DNA from: a virus
Length of the DNA: 21,766 bases
Reading direction: 5' to 3' (one strand)
IMG/VR virus record: IMGVR_UViG_3300009136_000041
Location: 1 to 21,766 of that record
The notes beneath the pieces were generated by a model. It worked only from the letters and a program-made list of their open reading frames with translations, made no database searches and was not told where the DNA came from. A program made the position numbers and the translations under genes. Below are positions 13,285-21,434 of this stretch, piece by piece (the stretch's first letter is position 1; each line of letters starts with the position of its first letter).

Positions 13285-15315
13285 ATGGCAAGATTCAATC
13301 AGAAAGTAGGCATACAGACACAGAATCTAGCTAGTGGTGCTGAGAGTGGTCTAATGGCGCTTAGTGGTAAGTTCCAGCAAATAGCTCAGAAGAATCTGGC
13401 TAGCAGAGAACAATCAATTATTGAAGATCAAACCTTAACCGGCCAGCAATCATTCGTTAAAGGCGAGCAGCCTAAGTTTATGGACGAGGATAGGATTGTA
13501 GGTGGTGTGTCTGCCAAGGCTTATAATAAGGGTTTGATGGCGGCGTATTCTGCCTCTATTTCTAATGACATGAGGCAGGACTTAGCTAATATCGAGCTGA
13601 ATAACCCTGATGATGTTGCTGAATATAATGCTCAGGTAGAAGCAAATAGGAATGCTTTAGCCAAATCCGTTGATCCTGCTGCACTACCTAATGTGCTAGC
13701 CCGATTCGATGAGCATACTACTAGTGGATCAATTAGGGTTAGGCAGCGTGGCGAGACTAAAGCTAGAGCCAATACTAAGCAGATACTAGGCGATAATATT
13801 AAAAGCTTAGGTGATGAATCAGCCAGGTTAGCTAGATTAGGTGATACCGATGCCGCTAGAAATGGACTGATTGAGCTAAGTAGTCATCTTGACGCGGCTG
13901 TAGCTGCTGAGACAATTACGGCTGTAGATGCAAAAATAGAGTTAGCCAAGTATCAGCAAGAGGCTATGGAGCAAGAAAGCCGACACCAATTTGATGAGGT
14001 ACTAAAAACCGATACCGGCGTAGTCGATGCTCTAGATAAGCTATCTAAAATAGAGGATAAACCGCCAAAGGGCTGGACTCCTGATAAGTGGGATAGCTAT
14101 ATATCAAGCCAAAGATCAGACATTATCAGAGAGAAATCTAGGCGTGATGCTAATAAAGCAGAAGGCTCTAAACTGGCTTTTAACGCTGTTAAGGATTATG
14201 CAAAAGCAGCGACATTAGGCATTGAGGTATCACCAGAAGAAACCGCTAGAGTTAGTGCGCTTGCTTCTACTGATCCAGCACTTAAAAAACAATTTGACAT
14301 CATTAACAATACTAAGCTGTTTGCGCTTACTTCACGCGCCGATAGAAATGAAATGCTTGCAGCTACCAAAGAAGGTGGCTTGCTTGATGTTGACGAATAC
14401 GCCTCTATCGTATCTGCCAACAAAGCTATTAATGATGCTGCTGCTAAAGATGGTTATGCTCTAGGGGTGTCACAAGGGCTGATTAATCCAATACCTATGG
14501 ACATATCAAACCCTAATTCATTTGCTGAGAAGGTTAAGCAGGCCGAAACCTTGTCTATTCATTATGGTGTTACGGTATCGCCATTAAGCGATAGTGAGGC
14601 CACGGCATTAAGTGATGGTTTAAATGATATGACTACCGATGAGAAGGTGGCGTTAGCGAATACGTTGAATGCCTCACCTTCAGTATGGGGTCAAATATCC
14701 GACAAGAATCAAGGTGCTTTTTCTATGGCAGGCGCTACCGGCGACCAGCCAGTAATGACCGCGGTATTCAAAGGTCAAGAATTATTACAGGCAAAACTAG
14801 CTATTCCAGTTAAGCAGTCCTATTATCAGATGAATTTCGATGAGCAGGTTGAAGGCGTTTATGGGGTGCAAGATAGACGCGACCTATTAGCCGCAACGAT
14901 AGCTCATTATGCCGCGACTCATCCTGACGGCGAGTATGATAAAAGTGAGTTTGCTGATTCTATTGAGGCGGTTACTGGCGGTATTGGTGAGGTCAATGGA
15001 TTTAAGGTTGAACTACCTAGAGGGGTTGATAGCGAAACTTTTGAGGACTTTATTGATGATATACAGCCTGAAACTATCGAGGCTTTAGGCGGCGTTCAAG
15101 GCGTATCTAATGAGCGGGCTGTAGAGTTAATCCAGCAATCAAGAGTTAGAAATATTAAATCGGGTAGCTATATCATTGATTATGATGGCACTCAGTTATG
15201 GGGCAATGACAATAAGCCTTTTGTTATTGAATGGTCTGAAGAGTTGCTATCTAGAAATGATGGGTATCAACAATCAATATTAAGAAATAAACGAAGCGGC
15301 CAGGGTGGTAAATAA
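13285..15315 (+). CDS. Internal virion (ejection) protein, T7 gp15-like
   Basis: I start it at ATG 13285, eight bases after AAGG (13273-13276). The frame is open upstream, but that part overlaps the previous gene and encodes unlikely sequence. The 676-residue protein is overwhelmingly helical and charged, with many Ala, Asp, Lys and Gln. The N-terminus (RFNQKVGIQTQNLASGAESGL) and C-terminal SGSYIIDYDGTQLWGN followed by PFVIEWS fit large core proteins placed between gp14- and gp16-like genes. In T7, gp15 builds the periplasmic tunnel with gp16. The function is inferred from position, size and composition. Its stop overlaps the next start (TAATG). Confidence 0.72.
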   Translation: MARFNQKVGIQTQNLASGAESGLMALSGKFQQIAQKNLASREQSIIEDQTLTGQQSFVKGEQPKFMDEDRIVGGVSAKAYNKGLMAAYSASISNDMRQDLANIELNNPDDVAEYNAQVEANRNALAKSVDPAALPNVLARFDEHTTSGSIRVRQRGETKARANTKQILGDNIKSLGDESARLARLGDTDAARNGLIELSSHLDAAVAAETITAVDAKIELAKYQQEAMEQESRHQFDEVLKTDTGVVDALDKLSKIEDKPPKGWTPDKWDSYISSQRSDIIREKSRRDANKAEGSKLAFNAVKDYAKAATLGIEVSPEETARVSALASTDPALKKQFDIINNTKLFALTSRADRNEMLAATKEGGLLDVDEYASIVSANKAINDAAAKDGYALGVSQGLINPIPMDISNPNSFAEKVKQAETLSIHYGVTVSPLSDSEATALSDGLNDMTTDEKVALANTLNASPSVWGQISDKNQGAFSMAGATGDQPVMTAVFKGQELLQAKLAIPVKQSYYQMNFDEQVEGVYGVQDRRDLLAATIAHYAATHPDGEYDKSEFADSIEAVTGGIGEVNGFKVELPRGVDSETFEDFIDDIQPETIEALGGVQGVSNERAVELIQQSRVRNIKSGSYIIDYDGTQLWGNDNKPFVIEWSEELLSRNDGYQQSILRNKRSGQGGK

Positions 15316-17567
15316 TGCCATTTGTAAGCGGTAAAGAAAGCAGAGAGCTAACACAAGGTTTAACGCCTTATGATTCAAGTACTGCGGCTACTGATTTTGG
15401 TGAGGTATTCGCTGCATCACTTGGCCAAGTTATTGATGAAGATTTAACCATATCGCACTCTTTAAACCGCGAAGGGTGGGAAGAAAGACGGAGCTTAACT
15501 GCTGAAGCTATAAACACTGATCAAGTTGACCGGCATAAATACATGGACCGGCGTGGTAAGTTTGACTATGACAGGCTCGCTCAGGAGATGCCTGAGCTAG
15601 GTTTAAAGTCTGATCAAGTGTTAGCGGATGAAAGAAATGCCTTGTTAGCTCAAAGGCGCGGCTATGCTCAAGATGTTATCGAGCGTGGTAGTGGTATTGC
15701 TCAATTCTTGGGTGCTGCCAATGCTTATATGCTTGATCCCGTTAATATTGCCACTATTGGCGTGGCTACTGCATCTGTATCAGCGAAATCATTGTCTGTA
15801 TTAGGTCGTGCGCTAATGGTTGGGCGTAATGAGGCGGCGTTAAATGCTGCATCTGAGCTAATGATTCAGCCTTTTGTGTATGGTCATAAGCAAGAAATCG
15901 ATTCTCCTTATGCTGCATCTGATGCTATTAAGAATATAGCATTTGCGGCGGCTGGCGGCGCGGTGTTTGGCTCTGCTGTTGGCGGTATTAGTGGAGTAAT
16001 TGGTAAATCTGCCAAAGCATCAAAGGGTATAGAGCCTAATATTGTTGCTAGGGATGCTCAAGAGCCTGATAGCTTGGCTGAAGGTGTTGATGCACCTAAT
16101 GAGGTTAAGGCATTTAACCTGTCAAACAAAATCGAGACAGCTATACCTGATATTGATTCACCTAGAAAAGTTCAAGAGTTTAAACAATATTATGAAAGTA
16201 ATGGAATAGATGTTAATGCTGACAACACTATAACTTTATACCATGCAACAAATAAGGAATCCGCTGATAAGATTATATCTTCTAAGCAGTTTTTAGGCAC
16301 AGATTCGCCTATTGGTGGGATGGTAGACGCTGATATAGAAACAGCATCATTTTTTGGATTTAGCAAAGAATGGGTAGAAAGCACATGGAATACTGGGTCA
16401 TCTCAAAAAGTCATTGAAGTTAAAGTTCCAGTTCAATATATAAGGCATGGTGGGCAAAACTTCCAAGAGGCTTATTTTGAAGGAGGGCTTAAACAGTCCG
16501 GCGATGTTTGGATACCTAATAAACTATCTGAATCTTTTGTGGATACTATTGCGCCAATGGAGTACAAGCCTGTAATTGCCGATGTGGTTGATGCTCCAAT
16601 TAACGGTAGCACTGTTGGCGGCATAAGCGGCTATCTATCTAAGGCAATCAAAAGCGCAGAAACATTAGATATAGTCACTCCTGATGTAGAGCAATCGTTA
16701 CAGTATCTTTCACGAATGCAAGAGAGTATAGAATCGGGTCGATTATCTAGAGATAACTATGATTCTGTAATGAAAGATTATGATTCTGTATTAAGCGGCG
16801 AGTATGCCAGCTATAAGGCTGCTGCAGATAATACTGTTAAGCAATCTCAGAAAATAATTAATGATACGCTAAAGAATGAGGATACATTAGGTCAGTTTAT
16901 ATCTAAGAGCGGCGGTATTGATAGAGAGCTAATACAGGCTGAGGGTGTTGATCCTGTAGCGTTTAAAGATAGAGGCAAGGTGTTTGGCAAGCCGCTATAT
17001 AGAAAGAAAGGCGGCAAATCTGCTGATGAGCTAGCTGAAGCATTGAACGAAGCAGGCTATAAGGGTGGTAGATTAACGGCTAACGATGTTGTTTCTATGA
17101 TCCATGACATAGCCAACGGCGCTGATCCATTAATGAATGGTGCAGCTAAAGCTAAGGTTGATTTTCATCAAAATATTATAGATGACTTCTCTCGATCTAC
17201 TGATGATGGTTATCTTAAAAGCTTATACGGTGATGTAAGAAAGCTTGATATTGAAGAAGATGTTAAGTATTACAACGACCTAGAAGCTAGAAAGGTTGAG
17301 GCTAATAAGCCATCTAAAACACCATCTGACTATTTTGAGCCACCTAAAGCCAAGCCTAAGAAAGCAATGGGCACCGATAGAGAGCGAGAGATATTAAAGC
17401 GTACTGGAATAGATGAAGATTTCGATGCAGATATGGACGCTTACTCTAGGTTAGATAACCCTGCTATAATTAAGGACGGCGAAATGGTAGAGGCATCTAG
17501 TTTTATGAAAGAGTTAGACGATGAGATAGGCGGCATAGAATCCGTATTGGTGTGTGCCCGTGGCTAG
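15315..17567 (+). CDS. Ejection protein, N-terminal gp16-like part, with embedded ART-like domain
   Basis: The 750-residue product begins with a charged helical part (1-125). A segment with the gp16-like pattern follows (FLGAANAYMLDPVNIATIG, 131-149; SELMIQPFVYGHKQEIDSPYA, about 180-200; an Ala/Gly-rich hydrophobic stretch to about 229). This is probably the membrane-entering core. Residues about 283-398 look like an ADP-ribosyltransferase domain: LYHATN with H310, ASFFG (344-348), and QEAYFE with E385/E389 (see findings). Residues about 527-612 (SKSGGIDRELIQAEG, then ADELAEALNEAGY) match a module of phage polyvalent and ejection proteins. A Lys/Pro-rich linker and acidic tail follow. No lytic transglycosylase domain is visible, unlike T7 gp16. 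The large core of gp16 seems to continue in the next gene. Confidence 0.75.
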   Translation: MPFVSGKESRELTQGLTPYDSSTAATDFGEVFAASLGQVIDEDLTISHSLNREGWEERRSLTAEAINTDQVDRHKYMDRRGKFDYDRLAQEMPELGLKSDQVLADERNALLAQRRGYAQDVIERGSGIAQFLGAANAYMLDPVNIATIGVATASVSAKSLSVLGRALMVGRNEAALNAASELMIQPFVYGHKQEIDSPYAASDAIKNIAFAAAGGAVFGSAVGGISGVIGKSAKASKGIEPNIVARDAQEPDSLAEGVDAPNEVKAFNLSNKIETAIPDIDSPRKVQEFKQYYESNGIDVNADNTITLYHATNKESADKIISSKQFLGTDSPIGGMVDADIETASFFGFSKEWVESTWNTGSSQKVIEVKVPVQYIRHGGQNFQEAYFEGGLKQSGDVWIPNKLSESFVDTIAPMEYKPVIADVVDAPINGSTVGGISGYLSKAIKSAETLDIVTPDVEQSLQYLSRMQESIESGRLSRDNYDSVMKDYDSVLSGEYASYKAAADNTVKQSQKIINDTLKNEDTLGQFISKSGGIDRELIQAEGVDPVAFKDRGKVFGKPLYRKKGGKSADELAEALNEAGYKGGRLTANDVVSMIHDIANGADPLMNGAAKAKVDFHQNIIDDFSRSTDDGYLKSLYGDVRKLDIEEDVKYYNDLEARKVEANKPSKTPSDYFEPPKAKPKKAMGTDREREILKRTGIDEDFDADMDAYSRLDNPAIIKDGEMVEASSFMKELDDEIGGIESVLVCARG
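16161..16508 (+). other. Region encoding the ART-like domain
   Basis: This part of the ejection gene codes residues about 283-398. It carries LYHAT (His in the first motif), a strand with ASFFGFS, and QEAYFE at the third position of the ART fold. The DNA reads more A/T-rich than the flanks by eye (for example around 16185-16260 and 16340-16450). The order of the motifs matches the H-[Y/S]-E type layout. The second-motif tyrosine is not evident, so activity is uncertain. Confidence 0.5.
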
Positions 17568-19860
17568 CTTTGATTTTTGTATCGACCAAGCCTTTAAAGA
17601 CGGCAAGATAACCAAAGCCACAGCTAACTCAATTAAGGAATCTGCTGATCCAGAAGATGCTATTAACGGGTTGGTGGCTGATCTAACCAGACAGAAGCGA
17701 GAGGCGGCTATACAGGCTGTTAGGCTTGCTGATGGGTGGGCTAAGGTTTCCTCTCATCCTGTTTCTAAACATGACGGTCTTATATCGTTAATGGTTCGTG
17801 ATCAAACGGAGAAAGCCGGCTATGCTAATGTTGATTATTTGGCGAAGCGTAACCATGCTAAGTACAACTCCATGTTTGCTGATGCTTTATCTCGTTTTCG
17901 TACTCGTAGAATTGGATTCGAGCAAGACGAAGCAGGACTTACAAAGCTCATCAAAGCAGTCTACGGAGAGGCAGTTGACGATCCAGAAATCGAAGCGTTT
18001 GCAAGACAGTGGGCAGACACGCTTGAGCAGACAAGAGTGGACTTTAATGCTAAAGGGGGATCAATATCTAAGAATGAATCTTACTTACTACCCCAAAACC
18101 ATGACGCTAAAGCCATAAGAGAGATGGGTTTAGACCATTGGAAGGCTAGAATAATGCCTATGCTAGATCGGTCTAAAATGACTGATGATTTAGGCGAGCA
18201 ATTAACAGATAGAGATTTCACTGAAGCTTTAGATTATGTTTATGAAACCATTACTACCGGTGGATTAAATAAAACTAAGGACTTTTCTGTACCTAGACTT
18301 GGCAAAAAGATGTCACGCAAAGGTTCAGAGCAAAGATTTATCTACTTTAAAGATGCTGATAGCTGGATGGCATACCAAAAAGAATTCGGCAAGGGTGATA
18401 TATTTACGACACTGACCGACTCTTTAGAGGCTAAAGCCAATGATACCGCAATGATGGAGATTTTCGGCACTAGTCCAGAATCAACATATCTGGCGCTAAA
18501 GAATCAAATTATTAAAGAAGGTGGCTTATCTCAAAGGCAGCAAAGCCTAAACGATGCAGTTTATAACGTGGTATCAGGTAAAACCAGTGACGGTAACTTA
18601 ACCGGTGTAGCTGATTTTATGCAATCTACCCGTAATGTGTTGACTGCTTCCACTTTAGGCGGTGCATTCTTATCTGCATTGTCCGATGTTGGCTTTCAAG
18701 GTTTGACCTCCCACTATAATGGCTTAATGGCATCTACTGTATTAGGCCGTCAAATGAAGCTGATGAGTCCAACAAAAGAAGCTGATCGCATTATGGCGGT
18801 CAAGATTGGCTTAGGTGCTGAGGCGTGGCTAGGTCGCGCTACAGGCTCTAACCGATACGCTGACATATTTGGTACGGGTAAGACTGCAAAGCTGGCTGAA
18901 GGCGTTATGCGCGGTTCGTTGCTTGCCCCGTGGACTGATGCAGGCCGTAAAGCGTTTGGCATGGAATATAGCTCGATGCTTGCCGATAACTTTGGCAAAT
19001 CATTTGATGATCTATCAAGGCATACCAAAAGAGCTTTTGAGGCATACGGCATTAACTCTAATGACTGGGATTTATTTAGGGCTTCAGATACTTTAGATTT
19101 TGAGGGCGCTAAATACGCTGATTTAACTAAAGAAGGCGGCAAAAAGTTTAATCAAATGATTATGACTGAGACTGATTTCGCCGTACCTACTCCAGACGCT
19201 AAGGTTAGAGCGATGACTACAGGCGGCACAGGTCGCTCAACGGTTGGAGGGCAGACTTGGCGTTCCGTTATGATGCTCAAGTCTTTCCCTATTACCATGA
19301 TGACTACTCACTTTTATCGTGGTGCTTATCAGGCTACAGCATTAGAGAAGATCGGCTATCTTGGGACTCTAGCGGCAACCACTACAATTATGGGCGCTAT
19401 TTCGGTACAAGCTAAAGATTTGGCATTTGGTAGAGAGCCTAGACCAGTAGACGAGAAATTAATGGCGGCTGCATTCATGCAGGGCGGTGGCTTAGGAATA
19501 TTTGGCGATTTCGTATTCTCTGACCATAATAGATATGGCGGCGGTTTTAGTGCTACCGCTTTTGGTGTTACTGGGCAGCTAGCAGATACCTCGTTAAAAT
19601 ATACTATTGGCAATGTTGCACAAGCTATCAAGGGTGAAGAAACCAATATATTAGGCGAGACAGTACAGCTAGCCAAAAGATATAGCCCTAGTGTGTGGCA
19701 GACAAGGTTGTTTACTAATGCTATATTTGATCAAATGGAATTACTAGCTAACCCTAACTCACAAAGAAGATTTAACAAGATCGTTAAAAGACGCCAAAAA
19801 AACTATGACCAAGGTTATTGGTGGCGACCAGGCGAAACAACACCAGAGGCTTTAAAATGA
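17554..19860 (+). CDS. Ejection protein, gp16-like C-terminal part
   Basis: A 768-residue protein starting at GTG 17554 (a second GTG lies at 17560), overlapping the previous gene by 14 bases in another frame. The N-terminus FDFCIDQAFKDGKITKATAN is the helix pair typical of such proteins. Later parts include LTASTLGGAFLSALSDVGFQG (a hydrophobic, glycine-rich helix), VMMLKSFPITMMTTHFYRGA, ending FGDFVFSDHNRYGGGFSA and a basic C-terminus (FNKIVKRRQKNYDQGYWWRPG). These match the C-terminal region of gp16-type proteins that enter the host membrane during DNA ejection. The SD sequence is poor, so coupling to the upstream gene is likely. Confidence 0.75.
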   Translation: MPVASFDFCIDQAFKDGKITKATANSIKESADPEDAINGLVADLTRQKREAAIQAVRLADGWAKVSSHPVSKHDGLISLMVRDQTEKAGYANVDYLAKRNHAKYNSMFADALSRFRTRRIGFEQDEAGLTKLIKAVYGEAVDDPEIEAFARQWADTLEQTRVDFNAKGGSISKNESYLLPQNHDAKAIREMGLDHWKARIMPMLDRSKMTDDLGEQLTDRDFTEALDYVYETITTGGLNKTKDFSVPRLGKKMSRKGSEQRFIYFKDADSWMAYQKEFGKGDIFTTLTDSLEAKANDTAMMEIFGTSPESTYLALKNQIIKEGGLSQRQQSLNDAVYNVVSGKTSDGNLTGVADFMQSTRNVLTASTLGGAFLSALSDVGFQGLTSHYNGLMASTVLGRQMKLMSPTKEADRIMAVKIGLGAEAWLGRATGSNRYADIFGTGKTAKLAEGVMRGSLLAPWTDAGRKAFGMEYSSMLADNFGKSFDDLSRHTKRAFEAYGINSNDWDLFRASDTLDFEGAKYADLTKEGGKKFNQMIMTETDFAVPTPDAKVRAMTTGGTGRSTVGGQTWRSVMMLKSFPITMMTTHFYRGAYQATALEKIGYLGTLAATTTIMGAISVQAKDLAFGREPRPVDEKLMAAAFMQGGGLGIFGDFVFSDHNRYGGGFSATAFGVTGQLADTSLKYTIGNVAQAIKGEETNILGETVQLAKRYSPSVWQTRLFTNAIFDQMELLANPNSQRRFNKIVKRRQKNYDQGYWWRPGETTPEALK

Positions 19861-21071
19861 CTATTACAGCATTACCATCACGCGATGAGTACACCTCTAG
19901 CGCAGGTCAAACAGTATTTAATTATTCATTCAAGATTTACGAGAGTTCAAATCTTGATGTATATGTCACGCCTGTTGGTCAAATGGCTAATGATGCCGCT
20001 GATTTAACTACTGATTATGTGGTCGATCCTAATACTATAGACAATCCTGCTGGCGGTTTTATTACCTTTAACAGTCCATTATCTAGCGGTGATCTAGTAA
20101 CGATTGTTTCTAATATCCCTTATGACCGTACAGTAGACTATCAGGTTAATGGTGACTTCTTACCTACTACGGTAAATGGGGATAATGACCGCCAAGTATC
20201 GCAGATCAAGCAGGTACTTACCCAAGCGCAAAGGTCGCTAGCCTACCCTCAATCATTGCAAGGCGCTTCGTCATTAACTTTTCCATCTCCTGAAGCTGGC
20301 TTATACCTTAAATGGAAGATTGACTTATCAGGACTTGAAAACATTGATCTAGATACAGAATTCTTGGCGCTTAGTGGCGGCACAATGGCTGGCTCTATCA
20401 ATATGGGCGGCTATGATATAACTAATATCAGCGAAACTTATACTAGCAGGCTGTTTTTAGCTGGCTCTGAGATAATCCCAAGTCGTGATTTTACGATAAC
20501 ATTAGCCGAGCAAATAACATTAGTTGATGGTCAGGTATCGGTAACATTTACAAACAACACTCTAGGCGCTACTTTTTACATTAATAGCCTCGATGCCGAC
20601 TCAGGACTTATTATTGCTGGCGCTGATTACAGTATAGATAATGCCACTAAGACTGTTACGCTAAATAACTCTTACCCTGCCGGCACTATCTTGGTTATGC
20701 AATACTTTGATGGCGATGCATCTGGAAGCTTTTTGGCTGAGGCTCATACATGGAGCGGGCAACAACAACCGGCGTTTGCTGATCTAACCTATGCCGCAAA
20801 CATTGATTGGGATGCAGACTCTCAGGTGACAGGCGTAACTTTAACGGGTAATGCTAATTTTAATGCGCCTACCAACCTTGTTAATCGTGGTTATTATGAG
20901 CTATGGATCACTCAAGATGGCATTGGTAGCAGAGTGCCAACATTTGATGCTGCTTATGTTGCTGCTTCACTTCCAACCTTAAGCACAGGAGCAGGGGACG
21001 TTGATATTCTATTCTTTAAAAGCAACGGATCGTCTCTAGTTTGTTACTTAAGTAAACTAAATGCTTTCTAA
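19857..21071 (+). CDS. Tail fibre protein (T7 gp17-like N-terminus)
   Basis: A 404-residue fibre that would attach to the tail and bind the host surface. The start is ATG 19857, overlapping the previous stop as ATGA, with GAGG (19846-19849) upstream. Residues 1-150 match the T7 tail-fibre attachment domain: RDEYTSSAGQTVFNYSFKIY, DVYVTP, TDYVVD, GGFITFNSPL and NGDNDRQVSQIKQVLTQAQRS. Residues 172-191 carry a fibre repeat (LSGGTMAGSINMGGYDITN). Then come a beta domain (about 210-300) and a C-terminal tip (from about 315) with GYYELWITQDGIGSRVP and DVDILFF, a receptor-binding type found in other phage tails. The fibre is short compared with T7 gp17 (about 550 residues). Confidence 0.9.
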   Translation: MTITALPSRDEYTSSAGQTVFNYSFKIYESSNLDVYVTPVGQMANDAADLTTDYVVDPNTIDNPAGGFITFNSPLSSGDLVTIVSNIPYDRTVDYQVNGDFLPTTVNGDNDRQVSQIKQVLTQAQRSLAYPQSLQGASSLTFPSPEAGLYLKWKIDLSGLENIDLDTEFLALSGGTMAGSINMGGYDITNISETYTSRLFLAGSEIIPSRDFTITLAEQITLVDGQVSVTFTNNTLGATFYINSLDADSGLIIAGADYSIDNATKTVTLNNSYPAGTILVMQYFDGDASGSFLAEAHTWSGQQQPAFADLTYAANIDWDADSQVTGVTLTGNANFNAPTNLVNRGYYELWITQDGIGSRVPTFDAAYVAASLPTLSTGAGDVDILFFKSNGSSLVCYLSKLNAF

Positions 21072-21081
21072 TAACCATCTA

Positions 21082-21128
21082 TTGCATAGGTTTAACCCTT
21101 TGTGTAAGGTGTTTAAAAGCCGATGCAA
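21082..21128 (+). repeat. Nested inverted repeats after the fibre gene
   Basis: TTGCAT (21082-21087) pairs with ATGCAA (21123-21128). Inside, TTTAA (21091-21095) pairs with TTAAA (21113-21117), and CCTT (21097-21100) with AAGG (21106-21109). The nested stems could form a leader or 3' structure, but no T run follows. Confidence 0.4.
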
Positions 21129-21155
21129 AACCACACAATTAAAGAGGAATAAATA

Positions 21156-21434
21156 ATGGCTTATCAATACAATACTAGCATTTCAAGCGCGACACCGGTT
21201 GTTGTAAATGAGAATTCAGTTAATGGGTCTTTATTGTTTAGTAAGTTCCACACCATCCAGTGTACAGGTGCTGCTTGTGTTGTGGACGTCAAGATAGCTA
21301 ACAATGCAGCGTACACTAATGTTGATACGTTGGATGATGCTATACAGAATATGAATGCTTATGGCATTACAGCCATTAAGCTAACAGTTGCCAGTGGTAC
21401 GTGTGCTGTCAGCATAGCAGGAACCTCTGAATAA
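21156..21434 (+). CDS. Small fibre-associated protein (92 aa), unknown
   Basis: A beta-rich protein with a strong SD sequence (AGAGG, 21143-21147, eight bases before ATG). It is rich in Val, Asn, Thr, Ala and Ser, with three cysteines in CTGAACVVDV and ASGTCAVS. The stop overlaps the next start by one base. Its position after the fibre gene and before another open frame suggests a small virion appendage or fibre-cap protein. No family is recognised. Confidence 0.6.
   Translation: MAYQYNTSISSATPVVVNENSVNGSLLFSKFHTIQCTGAACVVDVKIANNAAYTNVDTLDDAIQNMNAYGITAIKLTVASGTCAVSIAGTSE

Noticed and set aside
17539-17567. Programmed frameshift fusing the two gp16-like genes
   Set aside because: The overlap contains no clear slippery run or following structure, and a GTG start is available; kept as two genes.
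18750-19142. 130-residue minus-strand ORF and a 75-residue plus-strand ORF in the gp16-like gene
   Set aside because: Both overlap a convincing coding frame; compositions are those expected of shadow frames.
19818-19856. Upstream extension of the tail fibre gene
   Set aside because: The T7 fibre domain begins at ATG 19857, which has GAGG at seven bases; the extension lies inside the previous gene.
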